This document shows positions 1 to 10,637 of a stretch of 64,000 bases of DNA, piece by piece; position 1 is the stretch's first letter, and each line of letters starts with the position of its first letter. The notes beneath the pieces were generated by a model. That model had not been told where the DNA came from, made no database searches, and worked only from the letters and a program-made list of their open reading frames with translations. The translations under genes were made by a program, and so were the position numbers. The DNA is from Stropharia rugosoannulata (taxonomy: Eukaryota > Basidiomycota > Agaricomycetes > Agaricales > Strophariaceae): positions 1,618,501-1,682,500 of the forward strand of contig JANCIK010000005.1 of assembly GCA_028532985.1 (NCBI GenBank), given 5' to 3'.

Positions 1-777
1 TCTCTGGGGCGTCCTCTGACAAGGGTCCAGGAGATGAAGATGATCCTGGTCCTTCGCCACTGGTGCCTGCCTCAACATGTCCCAACTCCAGACTCACTTC
101 CTGCTCGATTGACTCACTGGCACCATTGTCCAAGTCATCACTGCCCTGAGATGACTGCAGTGTCTTGAATGCGCGGGAAGAGACCTTTGGGTCTGGCTTG
201 GGCATTCGAGTGGCAGCAGTGCCCACATGGCATATACAACGTTCTTGCCTTGGTTCTGCATTGTTGTCCAAGGTAGGGCATTCTCTCATCTAAAATAAAG
301 TTAATGCATAGGGCATTTCCATCGCAAACAACACACTCACGGCTCGAGATACCATTTTACTTGGTAATTCCTCTTCACTCTCGACCACCGAGCCTTCCTC
401 ATCTGACACTGGCTTTTCTTTTGCTTTTGCCTTCATTTTTTTCACTTGGCGAGCCAGCTTTCTCATCTGCTCTTCCTTCTGCTCAATGGTCTCTTGCTCT
501 GAGCAAGATGTCAGTAACAGAATGTTTTAAAAGTACATGAATCATTCACCGATGTGAGCTTGCTTCACTGAAGGTTTTCGAGCTCTTTGACTATGTCCAG
601 CTTCTTCAGACTGTTCCACTGTTGCAAGTGGCATTGCTAGAGTCATGTAAGTTACAATCCAATTCGAAATCATTGCAGACACTGACCAGTGTCAGCCTTT
701 TTTCTCTTAGTGTTCTTCTGCGGCGGGGGTGCCTCAGCCCCTGATCCCTTGCTGTCGCTCTCTGTCCTAACAGACAT
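1..777 (-). CDS. Spliced hypothetical coiled-coil protein, 3' part off the left edge
   Basis: Minus-strand gene with four exons (687-777, 550-636, 341-498, 1-289) and three GT/AG introns of 50-51 bp. The joined frame has about 208 codons and no stop, and is still open at base 1. The chosen ATG is at 777-775 and starts MSVRTESD. Residues about 60-90 are rich in Glu, Lys and Gln, predicting a coiled coil or basic nuclear segment. The rest is Ser-, Glu- and Pro-rich and probably disordered, with one Cys pair (CICH). I recognise no catalytic domain. It could be a host gene or a gene carried by a transposon, since similar low-complexity spliced genes often lie next to Plavaka and KDZ elements. The clean frame across three introns makes it the least damaged non-retroelement gene here. 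Confidence 0.6.
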
Positions 778-998
778 CAGTCAAAAGGTATGTTCAGCAC
801 GACTTGCAGTGTGATCTGGTTTGAAAGAGGGATGTTGGGTTGACATGTAGGAAGAACTTGAGCATGCTCAGTGTTGGTGGAATAATCGAGAAAATTTCCA
901 CTTACTGAAATAGGCTTGTCCTGCCATGCCCAGCAACAGAATCACACATGAGCATAAACATCCTGTCATGGCCTTGCAATTAAAGAAAGCATTAGGTA

Positions 999-1973
999 CA
1001 TCAGGAAAAACACTTTTTCAGAAAGAGTCTTTTAATTTTTTAAAAAGACTTAAAAAGACTCAAAAAGACCCCAGGAGACCTGGGTCTCTAGGAGACTTTT
1101 AAAGCAAAGTCTCCAGGTATCAAACTTTTAAAGACTTTTTTATGTCTCTAGGAGTCTCTTTAATGTCTTTTTATGTGTTCATAATGTCTCTAGATGTCTT
1201 TAAACATCTTTTAATGTTACATTTTTGCTTCATAAAAACATTACCTCATCTTAGCCAAATTACTACTACATAGTTTAGATTGTATTTGTAAGTAGGTAAT
1301 TAGGTATATTTAAATGTACTTAAGATTTGTCATGAATTAACTATATTAGTCAGCAATGGCAAATAAACCATCACATTAACTTGGATGCAATAGGAAGGGA
1401 ACTCATGTTGTGGAAATGATTTGCATTTGCCAGGAATTGAACCAACAGCTTCATGCATGACTTAAAACCAGCATACTTCCCCCTACACCATGGGCCTGTG
1501 TATATAAACTCACTGCAGGTCAAATATGATGGTAATGCTCTAGACTACATTAATTTATTACATTACAAGTCATTGAATTTAGTCATGTTCAGATGTATTT
1601 TATATAAGACCTACAATTTAGATTACAAATAATAGTTGACAATAGCTATTCATAAGTCAATTTTTTCCTAGGTTCTTATGTCTTCAAATGTCTTTTTGAG
1701 TCTTTTTGTAGCTTTTTAACACACTTTATGAGACATTTCTACAATCTTTCAGAGACATAAAAAGATTTATACAATTACATCAATACATTTAAATACTTAG
1801 AAAAATTGAAAGACTTTAAAAGACATAAAAAGACCTAAAAAGACATTGGAAGAATTACATATTTCCCTAAAGTCTCTAGGAGATCTTTAAAAGTATAAAA
1901 AAGACATAAAATTCACCAAAAGACATATTGATGTCTCAAAAAGTCTCTTTTCCAAAAAGTGGTTTTCCTGATG
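999..1973. mobile_element. Non-autonomous TIR element, CATCAGG family, copy A
   Basis: Bounded by inverted ends CATCAGGAAAAACACTTTTT (left) and, read inward from the right, CATCAGGAAAACCACTTTT. Both subterminal regions are packed with AAAAGAC/GTCTTTT and CTCTAGGAGA motifs, as expected of transposase-binding arrays. There is no coding capacity. The middle holds a tRNA-like sequence. It lies inside or against the 3' end of a Plavaka relic, whose frame runs about 20 codons into this element. Near-full copies lie at 24691-25724 (opposite orientation) and, truncated, at 14406-15291; a short derivative is at 10240-10637. No convincing target duplication is seen. The superfamily is unknown. Confidence 0.75.
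1428..1496 (-). other. tRNA-like sequence with pol III A- and B-box motifs
   Basis: On the minus strand an A-box-like TGGTGTAGGGG lies about 45 bp before a B-box-like GGTTCAATTCC, starting from GGCCCATGG as in some Gln-type tRNA 5' ends. The 3' acceptor strand is missing and the T-stem pairs poorly, so this is not a functional tRNA. It could be a SINE-like head or a tRNA captured by the surrounding element. The same block recurs in copies C and D. Confidence 0.5.
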
Positions 1974-2998
1974 GAAGAGAATTTTTGGGAAGGGATAGGG
2001 GTTTGTACCAGTGAACGTAGCACAGGGGATCTTGGTATATATGGCAAAGTTGCAAGGGCAATTGAAATATTAAACACACACAAGTGACAGTGAGATCTAA
2101 AATAATATAAGCCCAAAGTGATGCAATGATGTAAATTATACATATGTGAGAGGGGATTGGGTACTCCAAGATCTCTATGCAGCAATGTTCGCTGATGTTT
2201 CCCAGTTGCCACTGTCACAGATATGTGGCTTGGATGGCTAGTGTCCACGAGCACGGTGCTGAAACGTGGAGGGGTGGCCTCCTTGGGACTGCACTTTGTG
2301 AGATGTTCAGGAGCACCTGGAGAAGCATATATTTGGTCGTGTTCACTCGCTATACCTGCCTCCAGGATTGATGGGAGTTGCAGTATTGCAGTGTTGTGGA
2401 TAGTAATTGTAGGAGAATTGCATGCAGCCTGTACCAGGGGCTTCGGAATTTCGGGCATTTTTGAGAGGGTTGTTTTAAGGTGTGAGGCAAGATCAGAAAC
2501 AGAATGAATTGGATCAAGGGTAGATATGATGCCTCGCACGATGGCCAGTTTCTTCAGAACAGACCATTCTATGCTGTCATTATGAGAGTCTTCACTAGAG
2601 TCCAGCTCATGACTGTCATCCAGAATGTCGGGCCCATCCTCTCTCCTCCCTTCCTCTCCCTCCATAGGAACACCAGATTGAATCTGGCCATATCCTGGAA
2701 TGGCCCACTCCAGATATTGACGAAAGTGGTACACAGATTCCTGATGCTCTAACCAATGTGTCATCTGAGGAACATAGTCTTTCTTGTGGCTGGCGCGGTA
2801 CCCTGCCTTGGCCAAGTCAATATGAAGCTGCTCCGAGTTCTCCATGTTATACCCATCAGCAGTGCCATGGTTGCATATGTATTTGACATAATGCCTGATG
2901 TTGTGTATCTTGCTGATCGCAAAATGGTCTTGAATACCCAGATTGACAAACACTTGCTTGTACCAATGAAAGTCCTCCCAGGCTTGGCTCATGTGTAG
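1974..2998 (-). pseudogene. Plavaka-type (CACTA-like) transposase, C-terminal relic
   Basis: An open frame starting MSQAWEDFHW carries the signature around residues 28-75: KIHNIRHYVKYI, then GTADGYN, then LHIDLAKAGYRAS and YVPQMTHWLE. In agaricomycete Plavaka transposases this stretch precedes the C-terminal DUF6830-like domain, which begins here at RFSTVLVD. A probable intron follows. In another frame the domain resumes as LCYVHWYKPLSLP, and it is then cut by TIR element A; the last 20 or so codons of the long frame are element sequence. The catalytic N-terminal part is absent. The gene points away from the palindrome, opposite to the Plavaka relic on the other side. Family call is from motif memory. 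Confidence 0.7.
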
Positions 2999-3540
2999 CA
3001 GGGACTCTTCTGTGTGGACCTCTCCACATATGACAGTGGCTGGGTACTGTAGTATATGGGACTTCAGTAAACTATTAGTATACTGTAGATCACAGGCCCA
3101 TTTTCAACAAATGGCAACCTAGTATAATACTGTGATCTATGGGGCTAATGGCAACCTATCTTAGTACTGTGTTTCACGGGGCCATTTTCAACAAATGGTA
3201 TCCACATATATAGGTGATGTAAATCTGGCGGAAAAACAACTTACAGCGGCATTATATATATATTTTTGAAGCAAATCCGGCGGAATTAGTGTGCAGAGCG
3301 AGATAATGGATTGTAGTTGATGACTTTTAATATTTCTGCCGGATAGATGGTATAGTATAAATTTAGTACTTTGTTGCCGCCGATTTGTGCATTTAAAATT
3401 ATTTTTATGGGTCAGTAGAATTCAAATACTTGATTACACTTTTTGTTTCGTAAAAAAGTAGATATTGTATGGTTTGCATTTTAAAAAATTTGATCATGAA
3501 GTCCGGCGGCTAAAATTCCTATGGTACATTTATTTGATGT

Positions 3541-4483
3541 ACCATGGTGCAGGACTATAGAGGTACCAAGTTTCCGGTGGCCTCTGGGCATAAGAAATGA
3601 TTTTTACAAGTAGAAAAGATTGAAACCTGGATTTATCAAGGATAAAGATTGTTCATTTAATTGTGAGGTTTGTATGCCTTTGTACACGCTTTATAATGCA
3701 CCTGGGCACTACCAGGCCGCCGGCCTATAGAGACAACAAGTCTCTTGCAGCCTCTGGGCTAAGAAATAATTTTTATGATTATAAAAGATTAAAAGCCAGA
3801 TTTATGAATGATAAAGATTGTTTAATTAATTGTGAGGTCTGGCGGCTTTTATACATGCCTTGCAGTGCACCTGGCCGCCGGATTTTATTACCAACAAGTC
3901 CTCAAGAGCCTCTGGACACAATAAATGATTTTTACAATCAGAAAAGATTAAAACCCAGATTTATGAAGGATAAATATTGTTTACTTATCTGTGATGGCTT
4001 GCCGCTTTTTACACACATTATAGTGCATTTGGGTACTACATGGTTGTGTATTTGTACGGTCAACAGATTTCTGGTGGCCTATGGGTATAAAAAGAATTTT
4101 ACAATTAAAGAAGATTGAAAGCCGGATTTAAGAAGGATAACAATTTTTTTATTAATCATGAGGTACAGCAGCTTTTCTAGATGTCTTGTAGTGCACCTAG
4201 CCACCGTATTGTATGGCCAACAGGTTTCCAGCGGCTTTTGGGCATAAAGAATTGTTTTTATAGTTAAAAAAGATTAAAACCTGGATTTACAATAAGTAAA
4301 GATTGTTTAATTGATTGTGAGGTCTGGTGGATCTTTTACACGTCTTGTAGTGCACCTGGCTGCTGTCTTTTATGGCCAACAATTTTGCGGTGGCTTTTGA
4401 GCACAAAAATTGATTTTTACAAGTAGAAAAGATTGAAACATAGATTTACAAAGAATAAAGATTGTTTAATTAATTATCAGATT
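3541..4483 (+). repeat. Tandem array, six 159-169 bp units (left arm)
   Basis: The marker AAAGATTGTTTAATTAATTG or a near variant begins at 3644, 3813, 3972, 4139, 4298 and 4458. Each unit also has a GTGCACCTGG segment, a short GC-rich CCGCCGG-type stretch and ATGATTTTTACAA. Units are diverged from each other but almost identical to their partners in the right arm, so the inversion is younger than the tandem expansion, or the arms have been homogenised. Confidence 0.75.
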
Positions 4484-4690
4484 CCCCAACCTCAAGACAT
4501 GACTTGTAGTGCACCTGGCTGCTGCCTTAGGCTGCCAGACATTACCAATAGCAAGTTTTTGGAGCCAGGTGAGTGCTTCAGGACCCTCTTAACAAGACTA
4601 TGCTGCAGCAGGCCTTTGTGATAGAGAAATGCAATCTTGACATTGTACTATTCAAGAATCTCCTCAAGCTGCTCTCCAAATGTCTAGTCA

Positions 4691-5800
4691 AATCTGATAA
4701 TTAATTAAACAATCTTTATTCTTTGTAAATCTATGTTTCAATCTTTTCTACTTGTAAAAATCAATTTTTGTGCTCAAAAGCCACCGCAAAATTGTTGGCC
4801 ATAAAAGACAGCAGCCAGGTGCACTACAAGACGTGTAAAAGATCCACCAGACCTCACAATCAATTAAACAATCTTTACTTATTGTAAATCCAGGTTTTAA
4901 TCTTTTTTAACTATAAAAACAATTCTTTATGCCCAAAAGCCGCTGGAAACCTGTTGGCCATACAATACGGTGGCTAGGTGCACTACAAGACATCTAGAAA
5001 AGCTGCTGTACCTCATGATTAATAAAAAAATTGTTATCCTTCTTAAATCCGGCTTTCAATCTTCTTTAATTGTAAAATTCTTTTTATACCCATAGGCCAC
5101 CAGAAATCTGTTGACCGTACAAATACACAACCATGTAGTACCCAAATGCACTATAATGTGTGTAAAAAGCGGCAAGCCATCACAGATAAGTAAACAATAT
5201 TTATCCTTCATAAATCCAGATTTCAATCTTTTCTACTTGTAAAAATCATTTTTTGGGCCCAGAAGCCGCTGGAAACCTGTTGTATTTATAGGATGACAAC
5301 GAGGTGTTGAGCAGGTGCACTGTGAAGTGTGTAAAAAAGTTGCCGGACCTTAGAGTTAATTAAACAATATTCATCCTTCATAAATCTGGGTTTTAATCTT
5401 TTCTGATTGTAAAAATCATTTATTGTGTCCAGAGGCTCTTGAGGACTTGTTGGTAATAAAATCCGGCGGCCAGGTGCACTGCAAGGCATGTATAAAAGCC
5501 GCCAGACCTCACAATTAATTAAACAATCTTTATCATTCATAAATCTGGCTTTTAATCTTTTATAATCATAAAAATTATTTCTTAGCCCAGAGGCTGCAAG
5601 AGACTTGTTGTCTCTATAGGCCGGCGGCCTGGTAGTGCCCAGGTGCATTATAAAGCGTGTACAAAGGCATACAAACCTCACAATTAAATGAACAATCTTT
5701 ATCCTTGATAAATCCAGGTTTCAATCTTTTCTACTTGTAAAAATCATTTCTTATGCCCAGAGGCCACCGGAAACTTGGTACCTCTATAGTCCTGCACCAT
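4691..5800 (-). repeat. Tandem array, seven 159-170 bp units (right arm)
   Basis: The reverse-complement marker CAATCTTTA or a variant occurs at 4710, 4869, 5029, 5195, 5365, 5524 and 5693. The unit between 5195 and 5365 has no partner in the left arm. It carries TTGTATTTATAGGATGACAA, not seen elsewhere in the array, so it is either an extra insertion on the right or a unit lost on the left. Confidence 0.75.
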
Positions 5801-6319
5801 GGTACATCAAATAAATGTACCATAGGAATTTTAGCCGCCGGACTTCATGATCAAATTTTTTAAAATGCAAACCATACAATATCTACTTTTTTACGAAACA
5901 AAAAGTGTAATCAAGTATTTGAATTCTACTGACCCATAAAAATAATTTTAAATGCACAAATCGGCGGCAACAAAGTACTAAATTTATACTATACCATCTA
6001 TCCGGCAGAAATATTAAAAGTCATCAACTACAATCCATTATCTCGCTCTGCACACTAATTCCGCCGGATTTGCTTCAAAAATATATATATAATGCCGCTG
6101 TAAGTTGTTTTTCCGCCAGATTTACATCACCTATATATGCGGATGCCATTTGTTGAAAATGGCCCCGTGAAACACAGTACTAAGATAGGTTGCCATTAGC
6201 CCCATAGATCACAGTATTATACTAGGTTGCCATTTGTTGAAAATGGGCCTGTGATCTACAGTATACTAATAGTTTACTGAAGTCCCATATACTACAGTAC
6301 CCAGCCACTGTCCTATGTG

Positions 6320-6949
6320 TATTTTACTCCTGCCACCTATTGAGGAGATTGGTCAGACTGAACCAGTTCACAATACAATCCATGTCAAATTGGCTATGTT
6401 GCAGTCTGTTTTAGCTGAGCACGGAATAACCAAGGCAAGCCCCGCCAAAATGAGCACTGTGCTCTTCACTATGACACCCTTGTGGACGCCTAGGGGTTTG
6501 ACAACAGGTGAACCAAAGGATCCCTTGCAAGGTAAGTAAATATTGGCCAATTATACTTGCTGTGCTGAAAGTACTACTCATGGTTAGGTTTGGCTGTTGG
6601 TCAAGTGCGATTACTATTCAAACTGCCTGCTCAGTTTCAACCATACTACAGTCAACCTCTTGCATATGTAAACTGGTTCAAGCCGCTTTCGTCCCCGCAG
6701 ACCGATCTAGGAATGTGTCGTACCTCTCTCTCAACTTGCAATCATTGCCAGCATGTGTCGATCATGCCAATCTCGTCAATCCGGCAGACCTGTCATTTGA
6801 TACCTGTATTTGGCGCCAAATGCGACAATACCTGGACATCTGCAGATATAATTAATCAGGCCAAAGAATTCTATCTGAATCCATACCTTCATGAAGGAGA
6901 CTTCTACTTATTGCGATACCTCATGGAGAAATATTGGGAAGCCATATGA
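6320..6949 (+). pseudogene. Plavaka-type transposase, extreme C-terminal relic
   Basis: The frame begins at the palindrome edge and has KMSTVLFTMTPLW, then an intron at 6532-6587 (GTAAGT to TTAG). After splicing it reads GLAVGQVRLLFKLPAQF, then PLAYVNWFKPLS and SIRQTCHLIPVFG, and stops at 6949. This is the DUF6830-like tail of Plavaka proteins and is homologous to, but well diverged from, the relic at 1974-2998. Everything upstream of the domain is missing. It is transcribed away from the palindrome, so the two Plavaka relics are head to head around it. Confidence 0.7.
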
Positions 6950-7148
6950 GTGAGGAAAGAAAGGATTGAACAGAATCAACGGCTTACATATGGCTGAAGA
7001 ATTGGGTTGAATCAACCAGTTAGTACATAGCTTCTGGGGTAAGTTTGCTCCGGCATTCTTTGGAGTTGTTCACAGGCAGGCTTTTACTGACAATTTTTAA
7101 GTGTCGACTAGAGTTCTTCCTGCCTGACCAGTTCATCCCCCTTGCACT

Positions 7149-7950
7149 ATGACCAAGCTCTCCAAAGCCAATGCAAAAAAGAGAAACATGCATGCCTGTC
7201 ATCCACATCTCTCTGGCTCATCCAGCTCGACTGCTGTAGAGCAGACCCCCCCGAAGACTGAGCAACCCCCCCGGGAGATTGCTATGAGCCCAACATCATC
7301 CGAGGACATTGGAATGAGCCCAACAATTGCATTATTCTGTTGTTGTGCAGGAGAGCAATCTCGGGGAGAGCATTCTAGGTAATAAGTGTTTCGTCTATTC
7401 CTGTGCTGTGGCAGTACCTGATGTCACTCGCATTTAATACTAGATGTGACATCCCAGCCAATCCAATCCTCAATGCTTATATTGATGCTGAAATGCAGGT
7501 GCACAAAGACAAATGTGCCCGTGAGGGACCACCTGTTCCTGCAAAAGGTAAGGCAACATTCAACACTGGCAACCGGCCTTCCACATGGCTAATCAATTTG
7601 AAGATTTCCCCATACTAGCACAGGCCAAAATCGCAGGGCTCAAGCAGGCAGTGTTGGACGCAGATGCGGAGCATCAGAGTGAAATTGATACACTGCGGAA
7701 AAAGCTCAGAAATGTCTGCGCTAAATTGGCCGAATTGACAGAGTCCAAGAGGGAATCAGACCTTGCTGCCCAAACCAAGGTCGATATTATGCGTGGTGAG
7801 GTGCAGAATTGTTGGATGGGCCCATTTGCAATGCATTGGTGAAAGTGTGGCACCTCAAAGAGGAGATTCAGAGCTTCACCCAGGAGTTAGAGGCCATATG
7901 CCAGAATTTTCTCAGGGCTCTATCTATGCATTAAACAAGGACAGTCAGTA
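7149..7950 (+). pseudogene. Spliced coiled-coil protein of unknown function, frameshifted
   Basis: An ATG at 7149 starts MTKLSKANAKKRN. A probable intron runs from GTAATAAG (about 7379) to ATACTAG. A second exon ends at CCTGCAAAAG, and a second intron (GTAAGG to ATACTAG at about 7618) leads to AQAKIAGLKQAVLDADAE and LRKKLRNVCAKLAELTES, a clear coiled coil. After IMRGEVQ the original frame meets a stop, while another frame continues the same coiled-coil style (KVWHLKEEIQSFTQELE) to a stop near 7930. One indel best explains this. It may form one locus with the next gene. No domain is recognised. Confidence 0.45.
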
Positions 7951-8177
7951 GCTTAGATTAAATATTTGAGTGAAGACTACATATATATATTGGATGACTT
8001 TTGACACTCTCCAGCATGCTGGAAGCCTGCCAATGTTCCTTCGGAGCTTGGACTCAGAATTTTGCACCTTGAAGTGGTTGACAAACAACTGATTGCAGCT
8101 GAGTAATTTTTTAATCACTCTGTCTTGGTTTCTTCCTTCATCCTAGCACTCACCACCCGCCTGTTTACACCCCCAGA

Positions 8178-9187
8178 ATGGGCACCGGATCACGTTCCCC
8201 CAAGGGACAAAGGTCCACATCTCCTCGCCTTAACCACTGCAGCTCTCCATCCCCCTCAAAATTGCTTGAGTACCGCCCCAGGGGCTATCTGAGGCCAACA
8301 CGTCAAGTGTCATGGACAACCGCTGACTTCTCGGTCAGCCCAAGTCTGAGGTTGGTTTACCTCAGGTACATATGGACTGTTCAGTGCTAATACCAATTGT
8401 CTACTAGCATGTCTGCAGATAGCCGTGGGCTGCCAAGTGCTGGCTCTTCAGAACCACAGCTATTGAAGATCCTGGTTCCTCAAACTCCTACAAAAATGGA
8501 CCCTGAAGGAGTTCAGGATGAACAGGTTGCTGGATCACCAGGGCAGGATGAACCTGATGAGGCTGACAGGTGTGTGTTACATTGAACCTTTGAACAAGAT
8601 TAAGGCCCTCATGCAGCATTTGCAGCGACACACTGTTTGGGCCAGAAACATAACAAAAGGTCATGACAGCCTTAACGACCATATTCCAGACACACGGCCC
8701 ACTTGCTGGCAAGAGTAGCAAAACTCAGGTTACACCCGAAGCCATGGCCGTGGAAAACAGAGTCAAAGGTTCTGTTGCCTTTCAGAGTCCGGGGAATGGG
8801 CACAGCAATTCAAGTGAAACCGAGGACAAATCGCAGCCTCATCCCAGTCAGGCACTAGTGATATCATCACCCGTGAATAGTAACAAATCCCAGCTCGAAG
8901 CTCATGAAGAGAGCTGCTCGACTTGGACTGGTGCACCTGTTACTTCATTGGCAATGATGGAGGAAATGAAGGACATGGCTCAAGTTTTATTTGGGCTATG
9001 CAGTGACCAGGAGCGCAGCTACAGCGTGCTTAACTCTATGTTCGACCAGTACATGGATGCCAGATGCCGGGAGTTGAGGGAGGAAGCTGAGTTTATCTCA
9101 AATATACTTGCCATTCGCTTGTTGTGTGCCAAGACCCAGACAGGTATTCATAGAATTACTGACATACTAGGCGGACTTCATAAGTAG
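8178..9187 (+). CDS. Spliced Ser/Pro-rich hypothetical protein
   Basis: A likely start MGTGSRSPKGQ opens the first exon, ending near 8365. An intron with a GCTAAT branch-like motif ends at CTACTAG (8406), and the next exon reads MSADSRGLPSAGSSEPQ to DEADR near 8570. The last long exon (about 8700-9187) reads TPEAMAVENRVKG and ends ITDILGGLHK. Its middle (MMEEMKDMAQVLFGL to REEAEFISNIL) looks helical. The junction between 8570 and 8700 cannot be joined cleanly by eye, so this may be decayed. I do not recognise the family. Style and orientation suggest a partner of the frame upstream. Confidence 0.4.
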
Positions 9188-9474
9188 TATCTTATGTAGT
9201 ATGTATGGGATTTGTGAATCTTAATATTTACTGTCCTATGAACACCATGTAAACCAAGCTTGTGAATTATATTGTAAACATATAGCTACATACAATTGTC
9301 TCTACTATTCAATCAGTACAGAAATGTAGGTTGTAATCATAGGTATATGTCACATGCCGTGACCTATGCTGTGCTATGTGACCGGGCCACCATGTGGAAG
9401 TAGCCAATCTTGCATGACATAGCCTGAGTAGACATGACACACAACAACTAGGGCCACATAATTACTGGTGTGCA
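9188..9474. other. No gene seen
   Basis: AT-rich spacer downstream of the spliced genes. I see no repeat, RNA gene or coding remnant that I can support. Confidence 0.5.
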
Positions 9475-9817
9475 CTACATAGTAAAATGATTTTCCCTGA
9501 TGAAGGTGTACTGAGGCGCATCACGAACACAGGATTGTTGAAGTTGCTGGATGGTCGCAGTCATGCCCTGCAATGCAGACTCAACTGTAACATATGGCGG
9601 CAGCAGTGGAGTTCCTTTGCACAGTTCCTCCTGCCATCTGTCTTCAGAGTCACTGATGGCTTCATTGTCTTCTTTGTCCAAAGGCTTGACCTCTTGCAAT
9701 TCCAAGTCTGTGCTTTTGTCAGCCACTGACTGGGTCAAGTGACGCTGTTCTTTGCATTTGGTGAGCATGTCATTCACTGTGTTGATCAGGTCAAGCTGAC
9801 TTTCTGGCCCAAGGTGG
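9475..9817 (-). pseudogene. Short coding remnant of unknown protein
   Basis: A 100-codon frame starting MNDMLTKCKEQRHL is hydrophilic, with acidic and Gln-rich stretches (EDNEAISDSEDRW, TIQQLQQS). It is cut upstream by the LTR fragment beginning at 9818. Its length and composition suit a gene fragment, but no family is recognised. Confidence 0.3.
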
Positions 9818-10239
9818 TGACAGGGCTGCTTTTTGGCTACAGATGTAAACAGTCAGAAGTTCTGTTAGTGGGATAGCTGCACATGGGAAAACACAGAGAG
9901 ACTAGAGTTGAGCCTGACTTGTAGTCTATAGCTATCAGCATGCATCATGACTATAAGTGCCTGCATGCATCATATTGTGAAAAGGGATTGGACAGCAAAC
10001 TGTACAGTGTAAAGGTGCATAGTTTGGCCATCCATGCAAATGATCAGGTGCGCATAGAATGGTTAAGCACCAGCAAAGTGCGGTGTGAGTACAGCTGAGT
10101 GGGTACCAAAGGCAGTGTGAAGGGCTGTGTGCACATCTCATATGTGCGCATCACAAAGGCAGAATTTGCCTAAGTCCACACATCATGTGACCATGGCAGC
10201 GTGCATCAAAAGACACACAAATGCCCAAGGGAACGAATA
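9818..10239 (+). mobile_element. 5' fragment of a TGACAGGG-type Gypsy LTR
   Basis: Starts TGACAGGGCTGCTTTTTGGC and follows the first 420 bp or so of the LTRs at 30601 and 51159 before stopping at TIR element B. By eye it is closer to the LTR at 51159 (both have ACAGATGTAAACAGTC and GTTCTGTTAGTGGG) than to the one at 30601. The rest of the LTR is missing beyond element B. Confidence 0.8.
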
Positions 10240-10637
10240 CATCAGGAAAATCACTTTTTGGAAGAGAGACTTTTTGAGACATCTATGTGTCTCTTGGGAA
10301 ATAATCTTAATTACATCTAAATATACCTAATTACCTACTTACAAATACAACCTAATCTATGTAGTAGTGATTTGGCTAAGATGTGGTCATGTTTTTAATG
10401 TTTTTATGAAGCAAAAATGTAACATTAAAAGACATTTAGAGATATCTAGAGAAATTATGAATACATAAAAAGACATTCAAGAGACTCCTAGAGACATAAA
10501 AAAGTCTTTAAAAGTTTGATACCTGAAGACTTTGCTTTAAAAGTCTCCTAGAGACCCTGGTCTCCTGGGGTCTTTTTGAGTCTTTTTGAGTCTTTTTAAA
10601 AAATTAAGACTTTTTCAAAAAAGTGTTTTTCCTAATG
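10240..10637. mobile_element. CATCAGG-family TIR element, short copy B
   Basis: Starts CATCAGGAAAATCACTTTTT and ends in GTGTTTTTCCTAATG. It keeps about 55 bp of one end joined to the other subterminal region, so the centre seen in copies A and D, including the tRNA-like block, is deleted. Runs of AAAAGAC and CTCCTAGAGA remain. It sits at the break in the LTR fragment. Confidence 0.75.

Larger units (their letters stand above)
3025..6319. mobile_element. Foldback-like element: long palindrome with tandem-repeat arms
   Basis: Two near-identical inverted arms (3025-4483 and 4691-6319) surround a 207-bp loop. The outer ends read CACATATGACAGTGGCTGGG and, from the right, CACATAGGACAGTGGCTGGG. Both arms are built largely of 159-170 bp tandem units; the left arm has six and the right seven, which explains the 170-bp difference in arm length. 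Long inverted repeats made of tandem subrepeats, with unequal copy number, are the hallmark of Foldback transposons. The matching frames on the two strands (from 3663 and 5681) are mirror images of the repeat, not proteins. No target duplication is seen. Loop sequence is unrelated to the arms. Confidence 0.8.

Noticed and set aside
1428..1496. Functional tRNA gene
   Set aside because: Acceptor 3' strand is missing and the T-stem pairs poorly; kept only as a tRNA-like remnant.
2177..2998. Plus-strand frames opposite the Plavaka relic
   Set aside because: The minus strand holds recognisable transposase motifs; the plus frames hold none.
3663..5681. Identical 113-residue proteins predicted on both strands (starting MRFVCLCTRF)
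   Set aside because: They are the same tandem repeat read in the two arms of the palindrome; composition and context show repeat sequence, not genes.
3541..5800. Possible CRISPR-like array because of regular 160-bp spacing
   Set aside because: Units are adjacent diverged repeats without unique spacers, the genome is eukaryotic, and the arms are inverted copies.
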